Of a stretch of 64,000 nt of DNA, positions 21,329 through 33,500 are shown in pieces; within the stretch, counting starts at the first letter, position 1, and the number at the start of each line of letters is the position of its first letter. Location of the stretch: the NCBI GenBank assembly GCA_001910725.1, contig MJGA01000005.1:1116001-1180000 (forward strand), given 5' to 3'. Made by a program: the position numbers and the translations under genes. The stretch comes from Phanerodontia chrysosporium. Taxonomy: Eukaryota; Basidiomycota; Agaricomycetes; Polyporales; Phanerochaetaceae. A model generated the notes under the pieces. That model worked only from the letters and a program-made list of their open reading frames with translations. It had not been told where the DNA came from and searched no databases.

Positions 21329-22080
21329 CCTTCCAAGTTTAACACTGAGGCAAAGAAGATTATATTTACCAATTCCCTCATAAAAGACGGACAACACCAG
21401 GCACTACAAACCTGGTCAATAGTGAAGGAACAATAGTACCTCTGAACAGAATGTCCTACGTGGTCTCAATATGCCCAGGAATTCCTCTCTTGATATCAAC
21501 TCACTGATCACAGTGCAGACACCTTTACAGCATTAAAGAAACTGAAGCAAGGAAGGAGATCAGTACATGACCTTAACACTCATCAAAGCTGAAATTGACG
21601 TTACTGACGATGACACTATGCATCCTTCATTACAGACTACGAGACAGAATTAAACAGGGATGTCCACGATATGACATTACTTCAAGTAGTAGCTGAAGGA
21701 TGACAGCTCTACACTATCAAGACTCTTTACCTCTGGCAAGACCTTGCCCAGGGCATCGACGCAGCTATGCACCAAAGCCATAATACTGGTCACAAATTGA
21801 TACCCAAAGATTCCAATGCTATGAATGTCAATGCCATAACTACGAGGAACAATATCAAATACTTCAAATGTGAACAGTTCAGGTACTTCACATGCAAATA
21901 TTGTACCAGTCAAGGTGGTTGCGGTCAAAGGCAAGGTCGAGGGAGAGGACGAGAAGGAGAAAGAGAAGGAAACCAATTCCAGTTCAGCAGAGGAAGATGG
22001 AACGGGTAGACGAATGGGTAACAAACTAATATCATAGAAGCAGAAGCAAGTAGTCTGCAACAAACACAGCAAGACCTGTT
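21329..22080 (+). pseudogene. gag relic of element X
   Basis: The reading begins PSKFNTEAKKIIFTNSLIKD, which is typical of the capsid region of Ty3/Gypsy Gag. Near 21850-21960 there is a Cys-containing, Gly/Arg/Glu-rich tail (FTCKYCTSQGGCGQRQ) like a damaged nucleocapsid. Several stops and frame changes. Confidence 0.6.
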
Positions 22081-22199
22081 TGAAACCATGAAGAGAACTA
22101 TTATGATGCTCTAAAAAAGTCTCTCAACGCATCAATCAATTAATAGAGGCATGAACCAACAATAACCCAAAAGAGGGTTTTCACCAGTGAAGAGAATGC

Positions 22200-22690
22200 T
22201 AGTTGTTTATTCTCTATGACACTTGATTTCTTTTGTACTAGTAGCCAATATGAAGAACCAGTCAATAAAAATCCTCATGATCATTGAATTGAGTATCAAT
22301 GCTGGAAAAAAATCACCACTCTCATTGGCTTTGGAGCCGAAGAAAAATTCATTAATAGGACAGTTGTACAAAGGCTCGGGCTCCACGAGAAACCACTCTG
22401 GTGATCAATACTGGTATACAATGTGGACGGAACTCCAAATCAGCTTGGAAACATGCACAACTATGTCGAGACCCATATTACCATTGGGTCCAAGGTCATA
22501 AAAGAACAGTTCCTTGTTATGCACCTTGACAAGCAAGAAGTCATCCTGGGAATCGATCAGTTATGGAAACACAATTTCTGTATCGACTGGAAGAAAGGAA
22601 CTTTAGACTTTTCAATTTCGCGACCTACATTTGAAGAACGACTAGAGGAGAAAGAACTTCTCAGAGTCCACATACTGATCAGATGAGTTA
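22200..22690 (+). pseudogene. Retropepsin relic of element X
   Basis: FGAEEKFIN near 22330 sits where DSGAT-x-x-FI(N/D) is expected, and the catalytic Asp is lost. Downstream GIDQLWKHNFCIDWKKGTLDF matches the conserved end of Gypsy proteases (GxxxLxxHNPxIDWxxGxxxF). Confidence 0.65.
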
Positions 22691-22743
22691 GAGGACATCT
22701 TCCATCATGAGGAAGTAGCGAAGCCACAGGACTAAACCTATTA

Positions 22744-23060
22744 TTGATGGTCAACCTCGAATTTCTATCCCACTTACAAATGAAAGTTGCAACAGGAATC
22801 AAGTTCAAACCACCAACAGGGACTTATGCACGAATTGCACCTCAGAACGGCCTTGCCCTCAAAGGCATTGATGTCACAGCAGGAGTAGTAGATCATAACT
22901 ATACCAGAGAACTTCAGATCATACTGGGCAACACCACGGATAACTTGTTTCATGTCTAAGCCAGAAATCAGATAGCTCAGCTCATTACTGAACAAATTTG
23001 TCTTCCACAGATATATAAAGTGGAGAAACTCAATAGCACAAACCAGGGAGAACAGGACTT
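22744..23060 (+). pseudogene. dUTPase relic of element X, between protease and RT
   Basis: Motif 2 is PPTGTYARIAPQNGLAL, motif 3 is AGVVDHNYTRELQI, motif 4 is ARNQIAQLITEQI and motif 5 is QGEQDFGSMDV. These line up with the dUTPase motifs G-R-V-A-P-R-S-G, GVIDxDYRGE, KGDRIAQL and RGxGGFGSTG. Motif 1 is no longer visible and one stop interrupts motif 4. dUTPase hydrolyses dUTP to dUMP and keeps uracil out of reverse-transcribed DNA. Its place before RT differs from elements A and B, where it is last. Confidence 0.8.
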
Positions 23061-23379
23061 CGGCTCGATGGATGTAAAACTACAGGACAAGTTCAAGTAC
23101 ATTGCCATCTGAGCAGTAAGAGTTACGCAAGACCCCGACGCACCCCTGGAATTCTATATTGGTACAATAGAATTTGCAAAATTACACACGAATGCTGACT
23201 TTGTGGCATTCTATAATCTTAGTGACCCTACAGTTTATACCGTACCCATCACTTCATCTCTGGCACAGGTAATTTGAGATCTGCAGATTAACACTAAAAT
23301 TAACCTGGCCATAGCACTTGCTCAAGAGAAAGGAACGCAAATGAAGCCAAACAACATTCCATCATACCTTTCAAAGTAT

Positions 23380-26086
23380 CAATATGTCTTCAAAAAACAA
23401 GCATCCAAAGAATTCCTGGAATCTTGATTCTGTGGTTATGCTATCGACCTTAAATCTGACTTTCTGCCCAAAGACTGCAGTCTACCTGTTATCACCTTTA
23501 GGAGAGGAGAAGATGAATAGGTTTATCAACAAGAACCTGCACAAAGGATACATCCAGTCATCGAAATCACCCATGACATCTCCCTTTTTCTTTGTGGATA
23601 AAGAACAGCAATCTTTAACCTTGTCAGGACTATCGGTACCTCAACGAAGATACAATTAGAAACGCGTACCCTTTACCCCTTATCTTGAATCTCCTTGACC
23701 AGGTTAAAGGATTTTGCAAGTTCACCAAAATGGACCTGTGATCCAATTACAACAATATTTGTATCAAGAATGAAGATCAGTGAAAAGCAGTGTTTAAGAC
23801 TAAACAAGGATTATTTGAACCAACAGTCATGTTCTTTGGCCTCTGTAAATGACTTGCAATATTCCAGGCTATGATGAATGACATTTTTAGTGACATGCTA
23901 GGCGAAAGGTGGTTCCAAATCTACATAGATGATATTCTCATCTGTGGACACGACAATGAGGATCTATGACAGAAAACACTACAGGTAGTCAAATAACTGG
24001 CACAGAACAACCTGTTTATCAAATCGAAGAAATGTAACTTTCATGTTGCACAGGTCGAGTTCTTAGAAATAATTGTTTTGCATAATCAGATTCTTATGAA
24101 CTTAGTCAAGGTAAAAGGTGTCCTCAAATGGTCTACACCAACTATGGTAAAGCAAGTCAAGGGATTCCTTGAATTTGGAAACTTCTATGACAGGTTTATC
24201 GATCACTACTCAGATATTGTATAGCCTTTTGTCAAACTTACTCAGAAAGACATAGCCTTCATTTGGTCCCTGGCTTGCAAAGAAGCCTTCCAAGAACTGA
24301 AGCAATGGTTCACATCGGCACTAGTACTCATAACTCCTGATCCAGCGAAAGCCTTCGTTCTCGAATGTGACACCTCACTTGTGGCAACAGCAGCAGTACT
24401 ACAATGACAGGACACAAACAGCAAATGACATCCAGCAGCATACCTCTCACAAAGTCTACTATCCGTGGAGTACAACTACAAGATATATGATTAGGAACTC
24501 CTCGCCATTATCCACACTCTCCAAGCCTAGCACCACTATCTTCTAGGTGCTAAACAACTAGTTTGTATCCTCATAGATTATAAGGATCTAATGTACTTCT
24601 AGTCTCTGTGACAGCTCAACTGACAACAAGCATAATAGCACCTCTTTCTGTTCCAATTCAATTTTTCCCTTCACCACTGCCCAGGAACGCAGTTAGTTCA
24701 GGCAGACGCTATGACCAGGACTCTTCATTCAAGCTATACTGCAAATAACAATGTCAACCTCATTCTCCTTTCAGACGACCTCTTTTATACTTGCAGAATC
24801 CACTCTTTGTCTCTGGATACCAGCATATTAACAAAAGACGATAATACTACCCCAGTTCACCACCATCCTATCAACCTTGACCTCAGAAGGTTCATTCACT
24901 TGATCCATGACAGTGACAAGTTCGCCAATGTCTCTTCACGACCCAGTCATCCTGATGCCAGTACACACTGAGCGTAGCGACTGGACGATTGATGGAGGAC
25001 TCTTGTTCAATTGCAACAAGTGCTACGTACTTGCAAATACAGCACTGCGACCTCGTGATTGCTCTTTATTACACCTCTCTGATATCTGGACATCCAGAAT
25101 GGTATAAGACTGCCGAACTTGTACTTTGTGACTTCTACTGGCCTGGCCTGAGATTTTTCATCTATTGGCAAGTGGCACAACCCTTAACGTATACTAAAAT
25201 GAAGGTGAACACACACCCACATGACCACCATTGCAACCAATCAAAGGGATGAAGTACGACTGACTATTTGCATTCGTCATCTGTGACTGTATCACACATC
25301 TTCAACTGTTCAAGGATTCCACTGCTTTTATGGTCGTGGTCGACCATGACTCTATGAAGGCGGCAGTTTTGATTCCATGCATGAAAAAGACCAACACCAC
25401 AAAGACAGCCACGTACTACTATGACAACATCTTCAGGTGGTTCAGCATGTCAGACGTATTCCTTTGGACAAAGACCCACAGTTCAACTCATAATTCATGC
25501 AGAAACTTTGAAAACTGACAGGCACAGATCAAAGAATGAGCATAGTGTACCACCCTCAGATAGATGATGAAACAGAATGCATGAATCGCAAAATCGAATC
25601 AAATCTTTGGATATTCTGTTCAAATTACCCACACGACTGGTTTAATTGTGTAGTCAATATGAAATTTATATTCAACGACCGAGAACATTCAGTCACGAAA
25701 CAATCACCATTCTTCCTGATATATGAATCTCATCAGGTGGTATTTCCAATGCAATTTGCAAAGTCCAAGATTCTGTCAACACTCAAATAGTTCCAAAGAA
25801 GATGATGTACCCAAGAGGAAGTCAATGCGGCAATGGATTATGCAACTGTGCAGATGACGAGCTGAATATGCTAACACTTTGAACTATTCAAAGAAGGTCA
25901 GAAGGTCTGGTTGGAAATGAATCACTGCGAGAATGGCTACCTATTCAGGAAGCTTGCATCCAAGAAACACAAACCGTACAAGATCGAGAAGGTTTTATCC
26001 CACTTCATATACAAGTTAAAACTTCTGAAGACAATAAAGATCCACTAAGTGGTATATGCATTCCTTTTATTAGCCTATTACAAAAT
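23380..26086 (+). pseudogene. RT-RNase H-integrase relic of element X
   Basis: RT landmarks: KGYIQSSKSPMTSPFFFVDK, VMFFGL, IYIDDILICG. RNase H: AFVLECDTSLVATAAVL, YKIYD, LAIIHTL. Integrase: SGHPEWYKTAELVLCDFYWPG, STVYHPQIDDETE (seen as SIVYHPQIDDETE), then KQSPFFLIYESHQ and the post-integrase YKIEKVLSHFIYKLKL. There are many stops and several frameshifts. The frame continues after solo LTR D at 26788 with KKNFFAPPPNLID. Confidence 0.85.
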
Positions 26087-26091
26087 GGCGC

Positions 26092-26782
26092 TGTCGCGGA
26101 GCAAGGGCTCAATGCTACACGAGGGAGCACAGATGGGGAGGTCAACGAGATGGCACGGCGGAGCAAGTCACGCAGCAATGAGCAACTTGTGCATCTGTCC
26201 GTATTGACCAAGTTGTATTAGTGTTGTATGCTACAGTACAAACAACGGGCTTACCTGTCCGTATTGACCAAGAGGTCGGAATGACAGACAGAAGCGAGAG
26301 ATGCTACCTATATATACTACAAGAGTTCAGGGCAGGCTGTACGGTTACATAAGCTGATGGGCAGTGCTCAGTATAGCCGGTGAGGCTGCGACGCGGGCTA
26401 TGCGGCGAGGCTGTACTGGGGCTGTGTCATGAGGCTGCGTCAGCTGGCAGTGTTCTGAGGCTGCGTCAGGCCGAGGCTGTATCAACAAGATGACAGCTCG
26501 GAGTGTCTCAGCGAGGGGAGTCATTGTAGATGACAGTGCTCCCTCAGCGATCTGGGGGAACTGGTTGCAGGGCAGACTGGTGATCCGAGCAGTGTCTGAG
26601 CGCGCAGCAGGATGCGCTGGCGTCTAGGGTGATGCACCATCAGGGCGCTGGCGCTGAGTGGCCAGGCGCTGAGCGTGGGCGGCTAGGACTCCAGACGGTG
26701 CGAGGCTGCTCGCCATTGGATTAATCGAGGAAAATAGCTAAAAATCGGCAAAAAACAGGACTACGCCGTCACATCCGTGACA
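26092..26782 (+). mobile_element. Solo LTR D, copy 2, nested in pol of element X
   Basis: 691 bp, TGTCGCGGAGC...CATCCGTGACA, with a perfect target duplication GGCGC at 26087-26091 and 26783-26787. It is ~80 bp longer than copy 1 because the segment containing TGTCCGTATTGACCAAG occurs twice in tandem. Removing it joins AYYKMA to QYKKNFFAPPP in frame. Confidence 0.92.
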
Positions 26783-26837
26783 GGCGCAATACAAGAAGAA
26801 CTTCTTCGCACCTCCACCCAACCTTATTGACAGACAC

Positions 26838-28589
26838 TATTATGTGCCAAATCTATTTGCCACAAGATATGAATGAAATGAGGCTCAGTCAGGTATAGCA
26901 GGATAAGCATGATGAAGCAGAGCTTAGTATAGAAGAAGAATTCAAGGCGTGAAAATGTATAATACAGCATGGGAGTTTAGAGCAAGGGCGTGAGAAGACA
27001 GAGACTCAAAGGGAAGGTATGAGAAGACGCAGCCATGTTGGAATCATTGTGGGAAAAACAGGCTATATTTAGGCGGTGTGGGAAAGTAACTACTCAATTA
27101 GGTCTGAGAATGCGCCAAGCATCTCTGGAACAAGGGAAGAGAAGTGTGGAAGGTCAGAGAAAAGTATGGAAAGGAATGGAATCTACTAGAAAGGTACAGA
27201 AAGAAGGTGCCAAGCGGAAAAGAAAGTGGAAAGGAGTTGCAGGAAGGAAGTAGAATAGTGTAGCACCTTGTAGAATATTCTAGCATTGTACAAATTGACC
27301 AAATACAGTCAAATAAGGTCATACTCTGTAGGAATATAAAAGGCCTTTCTCTCTTCTTCTCTCGCAATAGATCACTAGTTGAAAGTGTTCAGCTATTTTC
27401 TTACCTCAACCACTACCATCTCTTGGTGTGGGCTGTGTGTTATCAGTTTAAGTGTGATTCAATTCTAGTAAGAGCAGTTAGTCCACCAGTGTAATCAGGC
27501 ATTGTGGTGGTATTCTATCACTTACTCAGTCTTTAGTCTACAGTTCTTCATTTACAGTAAGACTAGTTAGTCCACCAATGCACTCAGGCATTGTAGTAGT
27601 AGTCTATTACTTACTCTAGTTACGTCTACGGTATTATGGTCTACATTAGCTCTTTAGTCCAGCAAGGTGCTTGATAGTGAGCTATTTGGTTTTGAAGGTT
27701 TAGATATTCATCTACAGTCTACAGTTTATGTATAAGTAATAGCAAGTAGGCTATACTTACTTGGTTGTTACTTGGTTTATGGTTATAAGTAAAGATAAGT
27801 AAGCAAGGCTTACTTTATTTACTCTTTGGTTACTAAGGTTTTACTTACAAGTGTTACTTGTACTTAAGTCTCATTACTTTACCCCTCCTAGAAGACTACC
27901 TCTCCTACCTCTACATACTATTCTACCCTCTGTATACCTACATTCCCAGCAATACCTTTCCCCTCCACATAAATACCCGAGGCAGTAGTCGACTAACAGT
28001 CTGGTCCAGTTCACTTGGTTACCTTTGGTAATTGTCAAAGTAAACCCCGCTACTTACCTTAGTAGCTTTGGTGGGGTTAGACTTGACTGCGAGAGTGAAG
28101 TGGTGGTAGACGAGATAGATGATGCTGAGGACTTAAGCCCAGCGGAGCCTGGTATATATACATGAAGGGGAGGACCCCTGGTACTACCCGAGACCCTTGA
28201 TATTGCCCATTACATGCGCGATGGTGTGATAATGGTGTGATACTTGCTAAGACACTCTGGGCTCAGCAAAGTCTAGAGCCAAGTACTGGATATATCCAGA
28301 ACCTTCTATGCTATTCTAGAATACACTACCTGGACACTGGGCTGGCTACCTACTATACCCTTATACCGGAGTGTCTACATTATAAATAAGATAAAGATAA
28401 GATTCTCACATGACTCTGAGTTCATTTTCAGCACGTGATCAACATATGACCACATTCTGACACGTGCCTGTTCTAACCTTAGTCCATAACCCTAACCCCT
28501 AGCGCCTACTGGGCGCTTACGAGAATAAAACCATAGGGAATTAGAAAACTGTGACAGTAATATTCCTTGCCAGGGTATAAAGCACAACA
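26838..28589 (+). mobile_element. Solo LTR C, copy 1, nested in element X and itself carrying a solo LTR of B
   Basis: The boundaries are approximate, near TATTATGTGCC on the left and GGGTATAAAGCACA on the right. Without the B insertion it is about 1.2 kb. It has a TATA box (aatataaaagg near 27335) and a repetitive 3' half rich in TTACTT/AAGTAA words. The same sequence in reverse flanks element A. Removing it joins NLIDRH to EEYKVEAIL, a conserved linker-to-chromodomain junction. Confidence 0.75.
28033..28556 (-). mobile_element. Solo LTR of element B nested in LTR C
   Basis: 524 bp, reverse orientation, with a perfect GTAAT target duplication (28028-28032 and 28557-28561). It is diverged from the LTRs of the full element at many transition sites. 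Confidence 0.93.
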
Positions 28590-29150
28590 ACATGAGGAGT
28601 ACAAAGTCGAAGCCATTCTGGCAAACAGACCCTGGAGCAATAGAAGAAGATACCTAATTATCAGAAGTGCACGTGAGGTGGTGTTTCTGATAAGGGGCGA
28701 CCAAGTGGCTTGGTCAGATGCGCAGAGCCTGTAAGTGGACACTTAGCCTAGTAAACTCAGAGGGAAAATTACTCTTTGAGTATTGAGAGTGGGCTATGGA
28801 ATGCATATAAGGAGAGGGAATGATTATATAAGCTAGAACTATGTAAAGATTACCGTAGAAGGGAGTTGTGGTGACAGCCACAATCGCCCAAAGGTATTTT
28901 ACTTCTGCACCACACAATAGACAGTTGTCGGTACTTGCACATAATCATAAATCCAGCATGAGTATGCACGTCACTTCGACACTAATAAGATGGAAAGATC
29001 AACCAATTGCAGAAAACTCATGGGAACCTGAGTCACACCTAACCAATGCCAAGAAAGTCCTTGAAAAGTATAAGAGAACTCAAACTCTGAAGTTAAACGA
29101 CAGCAGTCTCAACCACTCGACACAGCTACACCCCGCCTTCAGTACTCAGA
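28590..29150 (+). pseudogene. Chromodomain of element X, split by solo LTR F
   Basis: EEYKVEAILANRPWSNRRRY lies before LTR F (28590-28653) and IRWKDQPIAENSWEPESHL, then TNAKKVLEKYKRT after it. Joined through the CTAAT duplication they form one chromodomain, the histone-tail reader that targets integrase to heterochromatin in chromoviruses. Confidence 0.82.
28659..28981 (-). mobile_element. Solo LTR F, copy 2, nested in the chromodomain of X
   Basis: 323 bp. The reverse complement begins TGTCGAAGTGACGTGC and ends GTGCACTTCTGATA, as in copy 1. It has a perfect CTAAT target duplication at 28654-28658 and 28982-28986. Confidence 0.92.
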
Positions 29151-29884
29151 ATCAACATGTCTTCCATTGTCTCTTTCAACAACAACACTGCCGTCAACAG
29201 TATTGATGAGCAGTTCATCAATGGAGTCACCATTAATACCTCTAAAGTCTCTGCCATTGACCTCCATAATGACACCACTAGCTCACATGCTATCTCCTCA
29301 TTCACTACCTTCTCCACTGCATCTCTGACAACATTGGTGTTCCCACGAACAGAGTTCTCCTCGCATCGTTCAACAATTTTCACAAGCACGACAAAGTTAA
29401 CATCGTCAGCGACGCCCTTCGAGAATGGCAGAAGGAGTTCAACATCATCGAATATCATAACCTCGACAACTCCCTCCACGAGAAAAGCAAGAAGCTCAAA
29501 ACGGATAAACACTAGATGAAGGTCATCTGAAACCAATACATTACCCCAGACAACACACCTGAACCATTTCCTGAGCCAGTCCTGATCTCAGCCCCTATCG
29601 CTGTCAATGAACTTGCACCCTATCACAAATGTGACAGCATAGCCCTATTTTTCGCTTATTTTTGGCCATTTTCCTCGATTAATCCAGCGAGCGAGCAGCC
29701 CTTGTGCTGTCTGGAGTCCTAGTCGCCCACACTCAGTGCCTGGCCATTTAGTGCCAGTGCCCTGATGGCACATTACCTTTAGATGCCAGTGCATCCCACC
29801 ATGCACTCTGTTGTGCTTTATACCCTGGCAAGAGATATTACCAAAGGTAACTGAATGAGGTGGACCAGACTGTTGGTCGACTAC

Positions 29885-30484
29885 TATCACAAAAATGTGC
29901 TGCCCTAGCGCCTATACACCAAACCAACCAGCAATACTCACTGGCAAAGGTTTACTTGGACTACAAAGGGTGTAGCCAAGCTTGAAGACGAGGTATAGAG
30001 ACTAGAGAGGTGAGATGCGATGAGATTGAAGCTGGGGAGGCACCCCCAGCCCTCAGGGTTTATATACATGTGCACCAGGTCCCCAGGGACCGGTGTTCAG
30101 GGTCCTAGCTATCTAATACCTACTACGCTATTGGCTAGTGCCCTACAGGCATTTCTACATTCTCCTACACGTTCCTAAATGTTCCTACGATGTCCCAGAA
30201 ACCTCCAGAACGTTCCAGCACTGTCCGGACCTGTCCAGAGACCCCCAGGACTTTTTAGTCCATTCCGGAGTGTCTCGGCGCTTCCAGACCCTTGCCTGCT
30301 TCTAGACCTTCGACCATGTGACCCTGGGATACCGCACGTGTGCGCATCACGTGACTGCCATATCATGTGACCAGCCCCGAGCCTAGGGCTGTCACTCCAG
30401 CGCTTCTGCATGTCACAGTTCGGAGTAATCGCTTCTGTCACCTGCTGCCCCTAACTCTAGGGGTTGAGACGAAAAACTGTGACA
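29885..30484 (-). repeat. 3' LTR of element A
   Basis: 600 bp, reverse complement TGTCACAG...TGTGATA. About five mismatches to the inner LTR and about nine to the outer 5' LTR, by eye. Confidence 0.95.
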
Positions 30485-30496
30485 TTACCCCCAATT
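30485..30496 (-). other. Polypurine tract of element A
   Basis: On the minus strand ATTGGGGGTAA lies directly before the 3' LTR. Confidence 0.65.
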
Positions 30497-30519
30497 CTAG
30501 CTGAACCTCCTGGTGAAGC

Positions 30520-33500
30520 CTAAATACCAGTGGAGCCAAAACCATCGCTGCTGCGAATGGTTGAGTCGAGGCAAGAAACCGGAGTTGGTTCGGCGTAGGA
30601 GATTCTTTCGAGCACGAGTTGAGCGACACGATCACCCTTGTGGAATGTAAAGGTGTCGGGCGAGTTGTTGATGAGTAGAATTTTGAGCTCTCCTCGATAA
30701 TCTCGGTCAATAACGCCTGCTCCTATGTCGATGCCTCTGAGGCTGAGGCCACTCCGTGGTGCGACTCGAGCGTAGGTACCTGGTGGAGTACACATTCGAA
30801 GGCCAGTTGACGCTAGCTTGCGATCATGGGGCTTGAGCGTAAGGTCTTCCGTGATGAAAAGATCCAACCCTGCGCTTTCTGGCGAGCCACATGAGGGGAG
30901 TTTTGCGTCCTTGTTCATGAGCTCGACCTCGAACTGGTCGTCTGCTCCCCAAGATTGGAGTAGCGCGAGTTCGCGCACGAAAAACTCATCCTCCTCGTCG
31001 TGGTGGCGTTGCAGAAGGGAAATTGCCCTCGGCGCATCTGGGTATTTCTTGTGGAATTGTTTAACCTTCGCCATAGCGTGCTTGAGATTGGGCAAGTATT
31101 CCCATGTGTCGCTATGCTCGTCGTAGCCTCTCCACCGTACTCGGTACATGACACGGCCTTTAGAGTCTGGCTGTGCATCTACAATCTGCTCAACCTCGTA
31201 CTCCTCGTCATCACCCACACGAATGGGTGGTAGGGGTTTGCGCGTGCGATTGGCGACCTCATCCTCGACGTGCTTCGTGAGCTTGCTTGCGTGGAAGACC
31301 GGGTGAATCTTCACATGGACTGGTAACTTCAGCTTGAAGGTGACCGGTCCCAGCTGCTCTACGATCTCGTAAGGGCCTACTCGCTTTGGTGCCAGTTTTT
31401 TGGAGGGAACTCGAAGGTTCAGATCCTTTGCGTCAAGCCAAACACGGTCTCCGACCTTGAACAAGGGTTCTGATTTACCCTGGTCGTAGTACCACTTCAT
31501 TCGCTCTGCAGCCAGCACGAGCGCGGCTTTCGCCTGATCTTGGGCCTCCTGTCTAAGCTTCGTCCAGTCGTCCAGTTCTGACAACCTTGTAACACGGTCC
31601 TGCTCTGGGAACATGCGTGGATGACGGCCATATTCGACGAAGAATGGCGAGTTCTTGGTGCTTTCATGCGCCTGGTTGTTGTACGCAAACTCGGCAGAGG
31701 GCAAAAGGTACGCCCAGTCGTCCTGCCTGAAGCTTGTGTAGCAACGCAGATACTGCTCCAATGACTGATTAACTCGCTCAGTCTGGCCGTCTGCCTGAGG
31801 GTGAAACGCTGTAGTCATTGCTGACTTGATCCCCAGGAGTCTGCACCATTCCTGGAAGAGTTTCGCGGCGAACTGCGTTCCTCTATCCGAAATGATCTGT
31901 CTGGGTAGGCCGTGCAAAGGCCAAACACGCTCATAGAGCAAATTTCCCAGATCCTTGGCTGAAAACTCCTTGGTGATGGGGAGGAAATGTGCTCGCTTGG
32001 TTAAGCGGCAAACGACTACGAAGATAGCGTTGTAACCGTCCGACTCAGGCAAGTCCGTGATCATATCGCATGAGATTATCTCCCAGGGTTCCGACGGAAC
32101 CTCGTTCGGTTGTAGCAGGCCAGCAGGCTTCTGGTTGATGTTTTTATGCGACTGGCAGACTTCGCAGCCTGCGACGTACTTCTTGACGTAAACTGACATT
32201 CCTGGCCACCAGTAGTTGCGCGACAGCAACTCCAACGTCTTCCATCGTCCAGGGTGTCCAGCCCCAGGGAAGTCGTGGTGTAACTTGAGTAGATCCGCCC
32301 TAATCTTGTCGTCCTTGGGCACATACACCTTGCCTCGGTGCAGTAGTAGCCCGTCCTCGAGGTGCCATTCTGCTAAGTCCTTCCCGAACTCTCTTGGTCC
32401 TTTCAACATCAGGTCTTTGTATGACTTGGTGACTTCGTCGTCCAGCAGGGCTTTTCTGATCCTTTCTAGCAGTTTGCTATCGTCCACTATCGATGAATGG
32501 GTTGGTTGCATGGCTCGAATCGCGAAATATTCTGGCTTCAAAAGGACTTTTTCACGATTGTCGCAATCCACCCCCAATTCATGATCTGGCCTCCTGGACA
32601 TTGGATCAGCCCACTTCATCGTCTTTCCAGGCTTGTGCTCCAACTTGAAGTGGAAACGTGTGAGGAAAAGGCTCCAACGTGCTTGGCGTCGCGTCAAGTC
32701 TTGTGCCTTGCGGAAATAGGTCAGATTCTGGTGATCTGACCATATTTTGAATGGTAGAGGGTGTCCCTCCAAGTGGTGGCGCCATTCCTTCAGCGCGCGG
32801 ATGATGGCTAGCATCTCCTTGTCGTATATCTCATAGTTGCGCTCGTGTATGCCTAGCGCCTTGGAGTAAAACGCGACAGGGTGCCAAAGGCCATCCTCGC
32901 CCAGTTGCTCGAGTACAGCCCCCGTAGCAAAGTCTGACGAGTCGCATTCGAGCCTAAAAGGGTGCTCGTCGTCTGGGATCTTGAGAATAGGCGCAGTAGT
33001 GAATGCTCTCTTGAGCGTATCGAGGGCATCCTGTTGCTCAGGCCCCCATTCCCACTCTTTGCCTTTGCGGGTAAGCTCTGACAATGGGCGAACAATCTTG
33101 CCAAAGTCTCGAATAAACCGTCGGTAGAAGTTGGCAAAACCCAGGAAAGCCTGGACATCTTTGACCCTCTTGGGTATGGGCCAAGATAAAACGCCATCTA
33201 CCTTCGATGGATCCATCTGAACCGACCCCTTGCTGATGATCATTCCGAGGTATTCAATGCTATCTGTCTCGAAGAAGCATTTTTCTGGCTTAGCAAACAG
33301 GTCGTTGTCGCGTAGCCGCTGCAATACCTCCCGAACTAATCGCCGATGGTGGTCCAAGTCGTTCGTGAAGATGAGAATGTCGTCTAGGTAGACCATGACA
33401 TGCCCTTCTCGAATCAGATCATCGAGAATATGGTTCATCATGCGCTGAAAGGTTGCTGGTGCATTGCTGAGGCCGAAGAACATCACTGTAGGTTCGTATA

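Noticed and set aside
20721..26782. D LTRs at 20721 and 26092 as the LTR pair of element X
   Set aside because: Copy 2 has its own perfect GGCGC duplication inside pol, and X's reading frame continues beyond it, so both are solo insertions.
29126..29536. 136-codon minus-strand ORF opposite ORF3 of element X
   Set aside because: The plus-strand reading continues on the far side of the inserted LTR D, which the minus-strand one does not explain.
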